NCBI RefSeq assembly: GCF_024294905.1
Contig: NZ_JANCOC010000004.1
Coordinates: 123,711-183,834, forward strand
Direction of reading: 5' to 3'
Source: Rothia gullae
GTDB taxonomy: Bacteria > Actinomycetota > Actinomycetes > Actinomycetales > Micrococcaceae
Length of the DNA stretch: 60,124 nucleotides
Shown: piece by piece, positions 1 through 7,858 of the stretch
Position numbering within the stretch: position 1 is the stretch's first letter
Layout of the letters: each line of letters opens with the position of its first letter
The notes under the pieces: generated by a model
Seen by the model: only the letters and a program-made list of their open reading frames with translations
What the model was told of the DNA's origin: nothing
The model's database searches: none
Position numbers and translations under genes: made by a program

Positions 1-30
1 TGTGGTGGGCGCGACCTCGATAATGGGTTC

Positions 31-61
31 GGGGGGGGGGGGGGTTGCATGCCCCCCCCCC
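31..61. other. G14 / C10 homopolymer palindrome at window edge
   Basis: A run of 14 G (31-44) and a run of 10 C (52-61) face each other across seven bases, about 30 bp beyond the dnaJ stop. It could fold as a hairpin, but a similar C run sits at the other window end, so a contig-edge artefact is the likelier reading. Confidence 0.4.
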
Positions 62-89
62 GCCGCATCCTCAGCTTGGTGTAGGGATC

Positions 90-1226
90 CTACTTGAACT
101 GGTCCTTCAGGCGGGAGAAGAGACCGCCGCGGTGCTTGACCTGCGAACCTTCGGTGAGGGATTCACCGCGTAGAGCGGCGAACTGGCGAAGCAGTTCACG
201 CTGTTCTTCGGTTATGTCGGTGGGGGTGACCACCTGGATACGCACCAGCAGGTCGCCACGACGCTCGGTGCCGAGCACGGTTGCGCCCAGGCCGTTGAGG
301 GTGATCACGTCACCGCTCTGAGTGCCTGCGGGGATAGCAACTTCCTGGTCGCCGTCGAAGGTCTTCAGCGGGATGGTGGTGCCCAGTGCCGCCGCAACCA
401 TGGGGATGTTCACAGTGGTGACCAGGTTGTCGCCCTCGCGGCTGAAGTACTTGTCGCGCTTAACGTTCAGGTCAACGTACAGGTCGCCGTTGGGGCCACC
501 GTACAGGCCTGCCTCACCCTTGCCGCGCAGGCGGATACGCGCCTTGTCGTGCACGCCGGCGGGAACGTTGAAGGTCAGCGGTATGTCTTCACGTACGCGG
601 CCCTGACCGTGACATTCAGCGCAGGGAGTCTTGATGACGGTGCCGTAGCCGTGGCAGTCGGGGCATTCAACCTGCTGCATGACGGTACCGAGGATGGACT
701 GCACACGGCGTTGCATGAAACCGTGACCGGAGCAGGTGGTGCAGGTTTCGGGCTGGGTGCCCTCTGCGGTGCCTTCACCGTTACAGGACTTACAGGTCAC
801 GGCGGAGCGACGTTCAATGGTCTTCTCAACACCGAACACGGCGTCCTGCAGGCTGATGGAGACAGTAATCAGGTCGTCCTGGCCCTGACGCATGCGGGAT
901 GCGGGGCCGCGGGCACCTGCCGCGCCGCCGGTGAACATGTTCAGCAGGTCCTCGAAGCCGCCGAAGCCGCCGAATCCGCCGCCCGGGTAGCCGCCGCCTC
1001 CGGGGTAGCCTGCGCGGCCCTGTTCGTCGCCGGTGGTGTCATAGTTGCGGCGCTTTTCGGAGTCGGAGAGCACCTCGTAGGCGAGGGTGACTCGCTTGAA
1101 CTCTTCGGCTGCGTCCTCGGAGGGGTTCACGTCGGGGTGCAGCTGGCGTGCCTTTTTTCGGTACGCCTTCTTGATCTCTTCGGGGCTGGCGTCGTTCGAT
1201 ACGCCGAGAGTATCGTAGTGGCTCAT
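90..1226 (-). CDS. dnaJ: Chaperone protein DnaJ
   Basis: Hsp40 co-chaperone that stimulates DnaK ATPase and delivers unfolded clients in the cytoplasm. The 378-residue product has the full type I layout: J domain at about residues 1-70 with HPD at 30-32, a Gly/Phe-rich stretch at about 75-115, four zinc-binding repeats ([32 protein letters not shown]), then the C-terminal substrate-binding region. The start chosen is the ATG giving MSHYDTLG, preceded by GGAAGG; an open extension 22 codons upstream has no family counterpart and was not used. It is divergent from the DUF3097 gene. In many actinobacteria hrcA lies just upstream of this dnaJ; none is present here. A leader inverted repeat is listed separately. 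Confidence 0.97.
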   Translation of the reverse strand: MSHYDTLGVSNDASPEEIKKAYRKKARQLHPDVNPSEDAAEEFKRVTLAYEVLSDSEKRRNYDTTGDEQGRAGYPGGGGYPGGGFGGFGGFEDLLNMFTGGAAGARGPASRMRQGQDDLITVSISLQDAVFGVEKTIERRSAVTCKSCNGEGTAEGTQPETCTTCSGHGFMQRRVQSILGTVMQQVECPDCHGYGTVIKTPCAECHGQGRVREDIPLTFNVPAGVHDKARIRLRGKGEAGLYGGPNGDLYVDLNVKRDKYFSREGDNLVTTVNIPMVAAALGTTIPLKTFDGDQEVAIPAGTQSGDVITLNGLGATVLGTERRGDLLVRIQVVTPTDITEEQRELLRQFAALRGESLTEGSQVKHRGGLFSRLKDQFK

Positions 1227-1250
1227 GCGTTTCCTTCCTCTCGAGACGAT

Positions 1251-1275
1251 GGCGGTGCTCGATGAGTGCACCGCC
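1251..1275 (-). promoter_or_regulatory. Inverted repeat in dnaJ leader
   Basis: Two perfect 8-bp arms, GGCGGTGC and GCACCGCC, are separated by 9 bases and end about 25 nt before the dnaJ ATG. The arm-N9-arm geometry resembles CIRCE, but the arm sequence does not match it. It could be a repressor site or an mRNA hairpin just upstream of the ribosome binding site. Function is inferred from position only. Confidence 0.4.
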
Positions 1276-1491
1276 AACAATGGTCGTATCAATTCTAGGG
1301 GATACTACCCCCGACCCGATACAATGGCTAGGCTGAATAGGGGTCGCTCCCGCTATCCGCTTAATCTGCGATGCGTCCCGAACCCCGTTTTAGTTACCCG
1401 CCGGTTCTGTCTGATTGTTCTGTCTTATGGTTCCGGTACTGTTACCACCCCTACTGGCTCTGCTGCCCCTACTGCCCCAAAGGAGAATACG

Positions 1492-2361
1492 TTGAGTACC
1501 CACCATTCCCCCTACGGCTGGGGTGCCCAGGATCTAAACGCCGCCCGCATGAGCCGCCAGGCACCGGCCCCGCGTAAGGTGCCGCTGCGCCGCGGCCTGC
1601 TGATTGAGGATATTAACGGCTGGGTGGGTGAGGTCGTAAAGGCTGAACGCATCGGCGGCGCCCTGTTCTTCGGACTCGAGGACGCGAAGGGTCGCGTAAA
1701 GAATTTTCCGCTGGGTCCGGGCTACCTGATTGAGGGCGAGCCCGTTGAGATTGTCGCCCCGGTAGCGGCGAAGGAGCCGAAACGCACGATTTCTCGTTCC
1801 GGTTCTATTGCGGTGAAGAACACCCCGGCTCGGGTGGCACGCGCCTCCCGCATCTGGGTTGAGGGCCTACACGACGCCGAACTCGTGGAGAAGGTCTGGG
1901 GTCACGATCTGCGCGTTGAGGGCATTGTCGTGGAGCCGCTGCACGGAGTGGATGATCTTGCCGGTGCTGTTCGTGAGTTCGCGCCGGGACCGGGCCGCCG
2001 CCTGGGTATTCTGGTCGACCACCTGATTGAGGGCACGAAGGAGCAGCGCATTGTTGCCGAGGCAATGGCTGTACCGGGTGCCGCCGGGCACGTGAAGATC
2101 GTGGGTCACCCGTTCATCGATATTTGGCAGGCGGTCAAGCCCTCGGTGCTGGGTTTGAAGGCGTGGCCGCAGGTTCCGCGCGGTGAGGACTTCAAGAAGG
2201 GCACGCTACGTCGTCTGGGTCAGCCGCACGAAACGCAGGCGGATGTGGCACAGGCGTGGAAGCACATCCTCTCCCGCGTTGACTCCTACGCTGACCTGGA
2301 CCCGACGCTGCTCGGTCCGGTTGAATCGCTCATCGATTTTCTGACCGAGCCGGGTGCCTGA
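1492..2361 (+). CDS. DUF3097 family protein
   Basis: Uncharacterised actinobacterial protein of 289 residues, usually encoded beside hemW, hrcA and dnaJ. Recognisable family features are the N-terminal segment RGLLIEDINGWVGEVV, the FPLGPGYLIEGEPV segment, and the strongly conserved HDAELVEKVWG followed by an acidic/hydrophobic C-terminal half that resembles a nucleotide-binding fold. The start is a TTG at 1492 preceded by AAAGGAG at good spacing; the frame is open to 1225 but that extension overlaps the divergent dnaJ promoter and lacks family character. The molecular function is unknown. Its position next to a chaperone gene does not by itself establish a stress role. Confidence 0.85.
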   Translation: MSTHHSPYGWGAQDLNAARMSRQAPAPRKVPLRRGLLIEDINGWVGEVVKAERIGGALFFGLEDAKGRVKNFPLGPGYLIEGEPVEIVAPVAAKEPKRTISRSGSIAVKNTPARVARASRIWVEGLHDAELVEKVWGHDLRVEGIVVEPLHGVDDLAGAVREFAPGPGRRLGILVDHLIEGTKEQRIVAEAMAVPGAAGHVKIVGHPFIDIWQAVKPSVLGLKAWPQVPRGEDFKKGTLRRLGQPHETQADVAQAWKHILSRVDSYADLDPTLLGPVESLIDFLTEPGA

Positions 2362-2381
2362 CCGCACCCGAAACCCGCTAT

Positions 2382-2403
2382 TGCGCCCCCGTCTGCGGGC
2401 GCA
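2382..2403 (+). terminator. Hairpin downstream of DUF3097 gene
   Basis: TGCGCCC (2382-2388) and GGGCGCA (2397-2403) form a 7-bp G+C-rich stem 20 nt after the stop. There is no strong T run, so this is a moderate candidate terminator. The rest of 2404-2629 holds the leader of the next gene; a TACAAT at about 2474-2479 could be a -10 box without a clear -35. Confidence 0.4.
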
Positions 2404-2629
2404 GGTGTGAATTTGCTCAGAACCTTTTTCCCACCCCCGAGGGCATTATCCTGTGGGTTTTGCCCGCTAAAGCGTTACAATAGTTGAGCGTGTAGCATTG
2501 CCACTGTTGGTTATGCCGCAACATCACTACACTCTGGGTCGCCACCGCTCAAACGATTTGCCTCTTCGGAGGGTATATCCACCGGCTTAGGTGATCGCCA
2601 CAAGAAACTTCTATCGAACCAGGATTTTC

Positions 2630-3049
2630 GTGACTAACGATGTTCGCCCGGCAACCGGGCCTCAGAAAACCCGTAAGATTAGCGTGATTCAGGACCGCAA
2701 CCGTGCGACTCTGGCGCATTTCGGTGGCATTCTCGGCGTCATCCCTTCCGCTGCGGTTTTCTACGTCAGCCGCAATAACGCGCCCTTCGCTGAGCAGGAA
2801 GCTCGCGAGGCGATGAACTTCACCCTCCTGCCCTCCATTGCCCTGGTGGCGCTGTGGGTTGTGTCATTCATGCCCGGCATGGGCAACATTGCCATGGTCC
2901 TGGGTGCGCTCGTGTGGCTATTCATGGCTATTGCGTCGCTGCGTGCCGGTATTGAGGTAAACCGCGGTGAGCCGTACAGCTACCGCATTAACCCGCGCCT
3001 GCTGGACCGCTTCTACTCCACCGAGAACGCAGAATCCGCAGAGTCCTAA
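2630..3049 (+). CDS. DUF4870 domain membrane protein
   Basis: Small predicted inner-membrane protein of 139 residues belonging to the DUF4870 group: a soluble N-terminus, then RNRATLAHFGGILGVIP as the first conserved hydrophobic segment, the conserved FAEQEAREAMNFTLL amphipathic segment, and two further hydrophobic stretches ending near GALVWLFMAIASLRAG. Function is unknown; members are often small integral membrane proteins of the cell envelope. The GTG at 2630 (VTNDV) is preferred because CCAGGA sits just upstream; another GTG at 2591 is in frame and would add 13 residues. It is followed directly by a strong terminator. Confidence 0.8.
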   Translation: MTNDVRPATGPQKTRKISVIQDRNRATLAHFGGILGVIPSAAVFYVSRNNAPFAEQEAREAMNFTLLPSIALVALWVVSFMPGMGNIAMVLGALVWLFMAIASLRAGIEVNRGEPYSYRINPRLLDRFYSTENAESAES

Positions 3050-3072
3050 ACCGCGCTGATAGCTTTTACGAT

Positions 3073-3103
3073 GAACGCCCCGCACGTTGTGTGCGGGGCG
3101 TTC
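3073..3103 (+). terminator. Terminator after DUF4870 gene
   Basis: A perfect 13-bp stem (GAACGCCCCGCAC / GTGCGGGGCGTTC) with a 5-nt loop, 24 nt after the stop. The downstream sequence is T-rich but not a clean T run. Confidence 0.75.
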
Positions 3104-3826
3104 TACGTTTAAGTACTTCTGCTCTAAAGGCCGCAGGCTTACAGGCTACTGGTGGAGGCACTGCCACGTTGGGTTGTGTTGTGCCTGCTGCTTTCTGTAT
3201 CCGTTGCTTCTGCGCATGGAGGGCTTGGGCGGTTCTTCTGCTAGGCTTTTCTTCCCGGGCTTTTCTTTTGGGGCTTCTTTGCCTAGTGCGCGTGAATTGC
3301 CGCAAACTCTACCGAATGTTGCTGTAGATAATCGTTGTCAAACAATCGTGGGCCCCTGTTACCAGGAGCCCACGATCATATTCACTCAACTTCAGCAAAG
3401 ACGAGAACACTCTGTTAGATATATACCGTCCTGCCATGACCTATTATGGCACAGCGTAACCTTCAACCACAACTTGAAATTGGGTGTTTTGGAAGATTTT
3501 TTCTCAGGAAAGTAATCAAAAAATATGCACTCTAAAAGTGGTATGAAGGAGTGGAATATTCTTTCTGCTAGTCCAGCATAAATGCGAACAATTAGCACAC
3601 TGGTGTAAGGTGTGATGCTCCCCCAAAACCCCTCCAAACAGCCCCGAAAATTTTTTTAAAAGTTTTTCTAGACCCGCAAAAACGCCGCGAAATCAACGAA
3701 ATATTACGGCAATACCGGGGCGCCCAGCGACTACAGACGGCAAGAGGTGAAGCTCAAGTAGGCTTGCAGCAGACCCGAATCAGAGTGCGGATCTAGCCAA
3801 AAAGTGCCCTGTCAGACCAGTGCTTC
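3104..3826. other. Intergenic region without a supported gene
   Basis: This 720-bp stretch between the DUF4870 terminator and hemW is where relatives often carry hrcA. It becomes A+T-rich from about 3380 to 3720. It contains a hairpin (3345-3376, ATCGTGGGC arms with one internal mismatch and an 8-nt loop) and several short open frames with no family character, no good ribosome binding site and poor codon pattern. No coding or RNA gene is supported. Confidence 0.5.
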
Positions 3827-5113
3827 TTAGTATTCCTCGTGCTCTTCCGAGACCTCCGGGAGTAGCTCACGGGTGACCGCATCGCCCAGAAGACGGCCCT
3901 TGAGGGTTAGTCGCACGTGAGCTTCAAGGTCAGGTTCAGCTTGAGAATTCAAAGCATCAGGCTCAATCAGAGCTTGAGAAACCAGCCAGCGCAGGGATGC
4001 GCCCAGCTGCGCCTCATCGTGCACGGCGAGCAGCTCGCGCATCGCCAAGCCCTCACGCACACGGATCATGAGCATAATCGTCTCAAAAGCACGAGTGGCG
4101 GTGTCCAGCACCTCACGTGCCGCCGCCGGGGACTCCCCCGCACGCACCTTCTGCGCGTAGGGCACCGGGTGCTTCACGTTCCACCAGCGGGTACCGTTCA
4201 CGTGCGAGTGCGCGCCGGGGCCGATGCCCCACCAGTCCTGGTTTCGCCAGTAGGCAAGGTTGTGGTCGCTGCGGGTGTCCTCGCTGCGCGAGTAGTTGGA
4301 CACCTCGTACCACTGGTAGCCGGCTTCGGTGAGTAGCTCCTCGGCGAGCAGGTACATGTCCGCCATGAGGTCCTCATCGGGCATGGTGTATTCGCCGCGG
4401 CGGATCTGCGCAGCGAGCTTGGTGCCGTCCTCCACAATCAGCGAGTACGCCGAAATATGGTCCGGCTCGTAGGAAATTGCGGCGCGAACGCTGCGCTCCC
4501 ACTGCTGCAGGCTCTCCCCCGGCGAACCGTAAATCAAGTCCACGGACACCTGCAGGCCGACCTCCTTAGCCCAGGCGACGACCTTCGGCACGTTCGACGG
4601 CGTGTGGGTGCGGTCGAGTACCTGTAGCACCTCGGGGACGACGGACTGCATGCCGAAGGAGACGCGGGTGAAACCGCCGTCCTTGAGGGTCTGCAGGTCT
4701 TCGCGGGTTACGGAGTCGGGGTTCGCTTCGGTGGTGACTTCTGCGCCTTCGACGAGGCCGAATACGTCGATGGCTGCCTGCAGGATGCGCACGAGGTCGC
4801 GGGCGGGCAGTTTGGTGGGGGTGCCGCCTCCGAAGAAGACAGTGTGCATGGGGCGTTTTGCGACGCCGGATGCTTCGAGGGTACGGGCGGCGAAGAGGAT
4901 TTCTGCGATGGCATCGTCGGCGTAGGTGCCGAGGCCGATGCCGTCGCCGAAGTCTTCGGTGGCGTAGGTGTTGAAGTCGCAGTAGCCGCAGCGTACGGAG
5001 CAGAAGGGGATGTGTACGTAGAGGCTGAAGTCGCGGGTTTCGCATCCTGCCGCGCTGGTGGCGGGGATGCGCCCGTCGCGGGGTGCGGGGGCGCCGGTGG
5101 GCTGGGCGGGCAT
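3827..5113 (-). CDS. hemW: Heme chaperone HemW (radical SAM)
   Basis: Radical SAM protein of the HemN/HemW group, 428 residues. The SAM-cluster motif CSVRCGYC is at about residues 38-45, followed by GGGTPT and the conserved VSFGMQS and YEVSNYS segments. The cysteine pattern lacks the extra cysteine and N-terminal features of true coproporphyrinogen dehydrogenase HemN, and the lepA-hemW neighbourhood matches HemW, which binds heme and is thought to deliver it to respiratory proteins. The ATG at 5113 is chosen for its AGGAGG at ideal spacing; an upstream in-frame start at 5158 would translate through a homopolymer tract. The leader holds a C11 tract and a tandem repeat, described separately. 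It may originally have followed lepA more closely before the restriction-modification genes arrived. Confidence 0.9.
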   Translation of the reverse strand: MPAQPTGAPAPRDGRIPATSAAGCETRDFSLYVHIPFCSVRCGYCDFNTYATEDFGDGIGLGTYADDAIAEILFAARTLEASGVAKRPMHTVFFGGGTPTKLPARDLVRILQAAIDVFGLVEGAEVTTEANPDSVTREDLQTLKDGGFTRVSFGMQSVVPEVLQVLDRTHTPSNVPKVVAWAKEVGLQVSVDLIYGSPGESLQQWERSVRAAISYEPDHISAYSLIVEDGTKLAAQIRRGEYTMPDEDLMADMYLLAEELLTEAGYQWYEVSNYSRSEDTRSDHNLAYWRNQDWWGIGPGAHSHVNGTRWWNVKHPVPYAQKVRAGESPAAAREVLDTATRAFETIMLMIRVREGLAMRELLAVHDEAQLGASLRWLVSQALIEPDALNSQAEPDLEAHVRLTLKGRLLGDAVTRELLPEVSEEHEEY

Positions 5114-5142
5114 TCTGCCTCCTGGAACTAGGTGTAGAGGTC

Positions 5143-5153
5143 GGGGGGGGGGG
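5143..5153 (-). repeat. 11-bp homopolymer (C on minus strand) in hemW leader
   Basis: Eleven G on the plus strand, thus C11 on the transcribed minus strand, 30-40 nt upstream of the hemW ATG. Such tracts slip during replication. It may also be a sequencing artefact. Confidence 0.6.
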
Positions 5154-5181
5154 ATCAAATATGGGCACCGCGCATGCGGCT

Positions 5182-5215
5182 AGGCGGGTAGTATCAGCAG
5201 GCGGGTAATATCAAC
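5182..5215. repeat. Tandem 17-bp repeat upstream of hemW
   Basis: Two adjacent copies, AGGCGGGTAGTATCAGC and AGGCGGGTAATATCAAC, match at 15 of 17 positions. They lie 70-100 bp upstream of the hemW start, where its promoter or an operator would be expected. The minus strand contains TTGATA within this repeat, a possible -35. Confidence 0.55.
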
Positions 5216-5224
5216 AGACGGCGT

Positions 5225-5265
5225 GCAGAGAACCCGGCGGTACACGAGGCACCAGCCGGGTTCTC
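5225..5265 (-). terminator. Terminator hairpin, duplicated copy 1
   Basis: An 11-bp stem GAGAACCCGGC / GCCGGGTTCTC with a 16-nt loop lies 7 bp after the restriction endonuclease stop. The entire 41-bp segment recurs identically at 7770-7810, downstream of lepA. It bounds the restriction-modification insertion on its hemW side. Confidence 0.8.
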
Positions 5266-5271
5266 ATATGT

Positions 5272-6228
5272 CTAGCTTTCGTGGGGCCCCATAAATCGTG
5301 AGCCGTTGAAATGAATCATATGAGTCGGGTCGCTCTCCAGCCAGACTTCTGTCTCCCAAGCGATATCCATTAGGTGAGATCGGAGTACTCGTCGATTCGG
5401 GAAACAGGAAACATACACGATTCCAGCTTCCGACCCTCCAAAAAGTGATTCCAAATCTTTCTTGCGGAGAGGATTTACTGGACCATGAGTTGTTACTGCC
5501 TCCATTAAAAAGAGCCAGTTTTTATCCTTCTGGTACACAACCAAGTCAGGCATCTTTCCGTGCATATCAAGATTAATACCAAGAGAGGAAAGTAACTCTT
5601 TGTTATAATTTGATGTTTTACTATCCGCGTCACCTATATACAGAACCTGGCCCCCTGGTGCAAAACGAGGACAAAATTCCTCAACCATAGATTTAATTAA
5701 TTTATTTTGACCGCCGGGGTTAATGTATGCAATTTCATTCGAGGGCATACGAACCGGAATCTTGTGTATTTTACGCTCTTCACGTTGCAATTCCACTAGG
5801 CTCGGAGCATATGCTAGATATTCTTCAAGAGCAATACGAAATTCACTAGAAGTATCATCATTGCTTCCTGAATACATGCGAATCACACTTAGCGCATTGG
5901 GGCTAACCCTATATACATTTTTTGATGAATTAGTCGGGCGATCCGGATCATCATCATTGTGTTCGCAAAAAGCTGCTGCTACAAACTGATGAAGAACCTC
6001 TCTGCGTATAGTCTCCCTGGAGTTTTCTGCAATTGGGAAATCAAGATTATTTCTCATCCAATCCATTAGACCACGCACTCCGATTCGATTATTTGTTGCT
6101 TGATCCCAGGTATCTCCTTCACGGAGGTTCAACAGCGACAGAAGAGTCCTTGCTGCCATATCGTTAGTTCGTTTTTCATCAAACTCAAAGAGTTTCAAAA
6201 GCCTTCTAGCTTCTTCATGTATGCTCAT
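5272..6228 (-). CDS. BsuBI/PstI-family type II restriction endonuclease
   Basis: Type II endonuclease of 318 residues, close to the size of R.BsuBI and R.PstI, whose family cuts CTGCAG. Family landmarks are YIGD at 197-200, KMPDLVVY with Asp228, and LMEAVTTHGP with Glu243, the expected acidic catalytic residues. The N-terminal half is the helical region preceding the catalytic core. The gene starts within the last codons of the methyltransferase gene (ATGA overlap), so the two are translationally coupled, with methylase first. The specificity is inferred from family membership. Composition is clearly more A+T-rich than the flanking genes, which indicates horizontal acquisition. No controller gene is visible. 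Confidence 0.9.
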   Translation of the reverse strand: MSIHEEARRLLKLFEFDEKRTNDMAARTLLSLLNLREGDTWDQATNNRIGVRGLMDWMRNNLDFPIAENSRETIRREVLHQFVAAAFCEHNDDDPDRPTNSSKNVYRVSPNALSVIRMYSGSNDDTSSEFRIALEEYLAYAPSLVELQREERKIHKIPVRMPSNEIAYINPGGQNKLIKSMVEEFCPRFAPGGQVLYIGDADSKTSNYNKELLSSLGINLDMHGKMPDLVVYQKDKNWLFLMEAVTTHGPVNPLRKKDLESLFGGSEAGIVYVSCFPNRRVLRSHLMDIAWETEVWLESDPTHMIHFNGSRFMGPHES

Positions 6229-7676
6229 ACGGCTTTCTCCTTCTTAATTTGTAGAGATCCGATATTACCTGAAAGAATCTCAGAAATGTCCTGAGTCGGT
6301 TGTTTTGAATGGGCAAGCTTTCTCAAAGAACTTATTGACGGAAACGGAAGTTGACGCAAATCCCCAGCATTTACCTGGGTATGCCCACTGAAAATGCGAA
6401 AATAATCGTCTACTTGGGCTGAATTTAGCCATCGCTCAATTCCTATAGCGATGTCCTTTTCAAGACCCGAGCCATTATTGTGAATATAATTCACTTTATT
6501 ATCTATTGCGAACAAATTATTCGAATGGTACAAGGCTGCGCTTATGCGACGCTTCTCTTCTTTTGCAGAGAAACGCTTTACAAGGACATACCAGCCTGGC
6601 GGAATAACATTTTTTGCCGTATTTGGATGGAACCCATCAACCCACTGTTCTTTCTTACAAGATTCAAGAGGGTGGATTACTTGTCCATTAAATATATGGG
6701 AAGCATGAATGAGAGGCAGCGAACCGACAAGTTGATTCTCAAGAAGAATCTCACGAGAGCGGAAACCCACCACTTTACCCGTCGAAACATTCAGGTTTAA
6801 AGAGGATAACGTTTCCTTGGCGTGGGACATTCGCTCAATAATCTCCCCGTCATAATCTGTGTTGGGGACAAAGATAAAATCACCAGTTACAACTTGAGTG
6901 TACGGAACCGAACGTGTGGAGGCTGTTCCCTTATGGTCATGCGATACACTTAGCTGCACATGAGATTTTGCTACTCCCTTATACATACCAGTGATAACTG
7001 TTTCTTGGAGTACTCCAGACTCTCCAAAAACAGAAGAACGGGACTCAAAACTATGGATAGAATCAATACTAGATTCTTTGAGTAAATCTTGGCGAAAAGC
7101 AGTGTAGTAGGTTCCATTCATCCATGAACGCGGAGTAATGGACACCTGATAGCCACCATCCTTCAAAAGGTGCTCGCCTAAGGACATGAAGGCAGCATAC
7201 ATATTGGGCACATTACACCCGTGCGAGCGTAGAATTTGGGCTACTTCTGACTTACTTGCAATCTTAAAATACGGTGGATTCTGAATAACATAGTCAAACA
7301 GGCTCTGACCTTGCAAAGCCCATTCAATAAAATCTTGATTAACGTATTCAAGATGCACCCCGGGACGAGAACAATCTTTCAGAGTATTCTTCAACGCAGG
7401 GATGAGCTCAGAATCTTTTTCTACAGCAATGATCTCAAGATTGGTTTCCGGAGATTCGCGTGTAAATCGGTCCACAACTGCTGCTGTCAATATGCCAGAT
7501 CCTGCGCCAGGGTCTAGGATACGAACTTTATTAGAAGCTGGAAGAGGCAACATCTGCGCCATCATCTGCGCGACTGCGAGCGGGGTAAAAAACTGACCTT
7601 GGTCGCTTTGACTCTTCTCATCGAGAGCGCTCATAGCCTGCTGTCGTCGTATTTCAGCGCGTTCCACAAATTCCAT
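6225..7676 (-). CDS. BsuBI/PstI-type adenine-N6 DNA methyltransferase
   Basis: Modification enzyme of 483 residues that should protect host DNA from the adjacent endonuclease by methylating adenine. It has GQFFTP at 27-32, the AdoMet-binding motif ILDPGAGSG at 53-61, and the catalytic NPPY at 133-136, typical of gamma-class N6-adenine enzymes related to M.BsuBI, M.PstI and Eco57I. The C-terminal half is the target-recognition region. The start at 7676 retains the family N-terminus before GQFFTP, though its ribosome binding site is weak; ATG at 7634 is an alternative. It is A+T-rich relative to the host genes and overlaps the endonuclease gene by 4 bp. Confidence 0.92.
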   Translation of the reverse strand: MEFVERAEIRRQQAMSALDEKSQSDQGQFFTPLAVAQMMAQMLPLPASNKVRILDPGAGSGILTAAVVDRFTRESPETNLEIIAVEKDSELIPALKNTLKDCSRPGVHLEYVNQDFIEWALQGQSLFDYVIQNPPYFKIASKSEVAQILRSHGCNVPNMYAAFMSLGEHLLKDGGYQVSITPRSWMNGTYYTAFRQDLLKESSIDSIHSFESRSSVFGESGVLQETVITGMYKGVAKSHVQLSVSHDHKGTASTRSVPYTQVVTGDFIFVPNTDYDGEIIERMSHAKETLSSLNLNVSTGKVVGFRSREILLENQLVGSLPLIHASHIFNGQVIHPLESCKKEQWVDGFHPNTAKNVIPPGWYVLVKRFSAKEEKRRISAALYHSNNLFAIDNKVNYIHNNGSGLEKDIAIGIERWLNSAQVDDYFRIFSGHTQVNAGDLRQLPFPSISSLRKLAHSKQPTQDISEILSGNIGSLQIKKEKAV

Positions 7677-7769
7677 ACTTCAAGGGTAACTGCACCCCTG
7701 ATGTGTGCCAAGTCAGTTCGTCATCTCAGGAATGTCCGACACAAATTGATGTGTTTTCTAAGTTAGACA

Positions 7770-7810
7770 GCAGAGAACCCGGCGGTACACGAGGCACCAG
7801 CCGGGTTCTC
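7770..7810 (-). terminator. lepA terminator, duplicated copy 2
   Basis: Identical over 41 bp to 5225-5265. It is the terminator 48 bp downstream of the lepA stop and also marks the upstream edge of the restriction-modification insertion. Confidence 0.8.
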
Positions 7811-7858
7811 CACAATCAACAGGTCAGCACACAGCCGGAAAAGCTACAGCAGCGAAGG

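Noticed and set aside
3066..3305. Minus-strand 79-codon basic frame after the DUF4870 gene
   Set aside because: It runs through a perfect terminator hairpin and has no family character.
3592..3618. CIRCE-like TTAGCACAC-N9-GTGTGATGC
   Set aside because: Only the inner five bases of the arms pair, it is not upstream of a chaperone gene, and the match to CIRCE is partial.
3392..3637. Minus-strand 81-codon frame in the A+T-rich gap
   Set aside because: No ribosome binding site, no recognisable domain, and codon pattern unlike neighbours.
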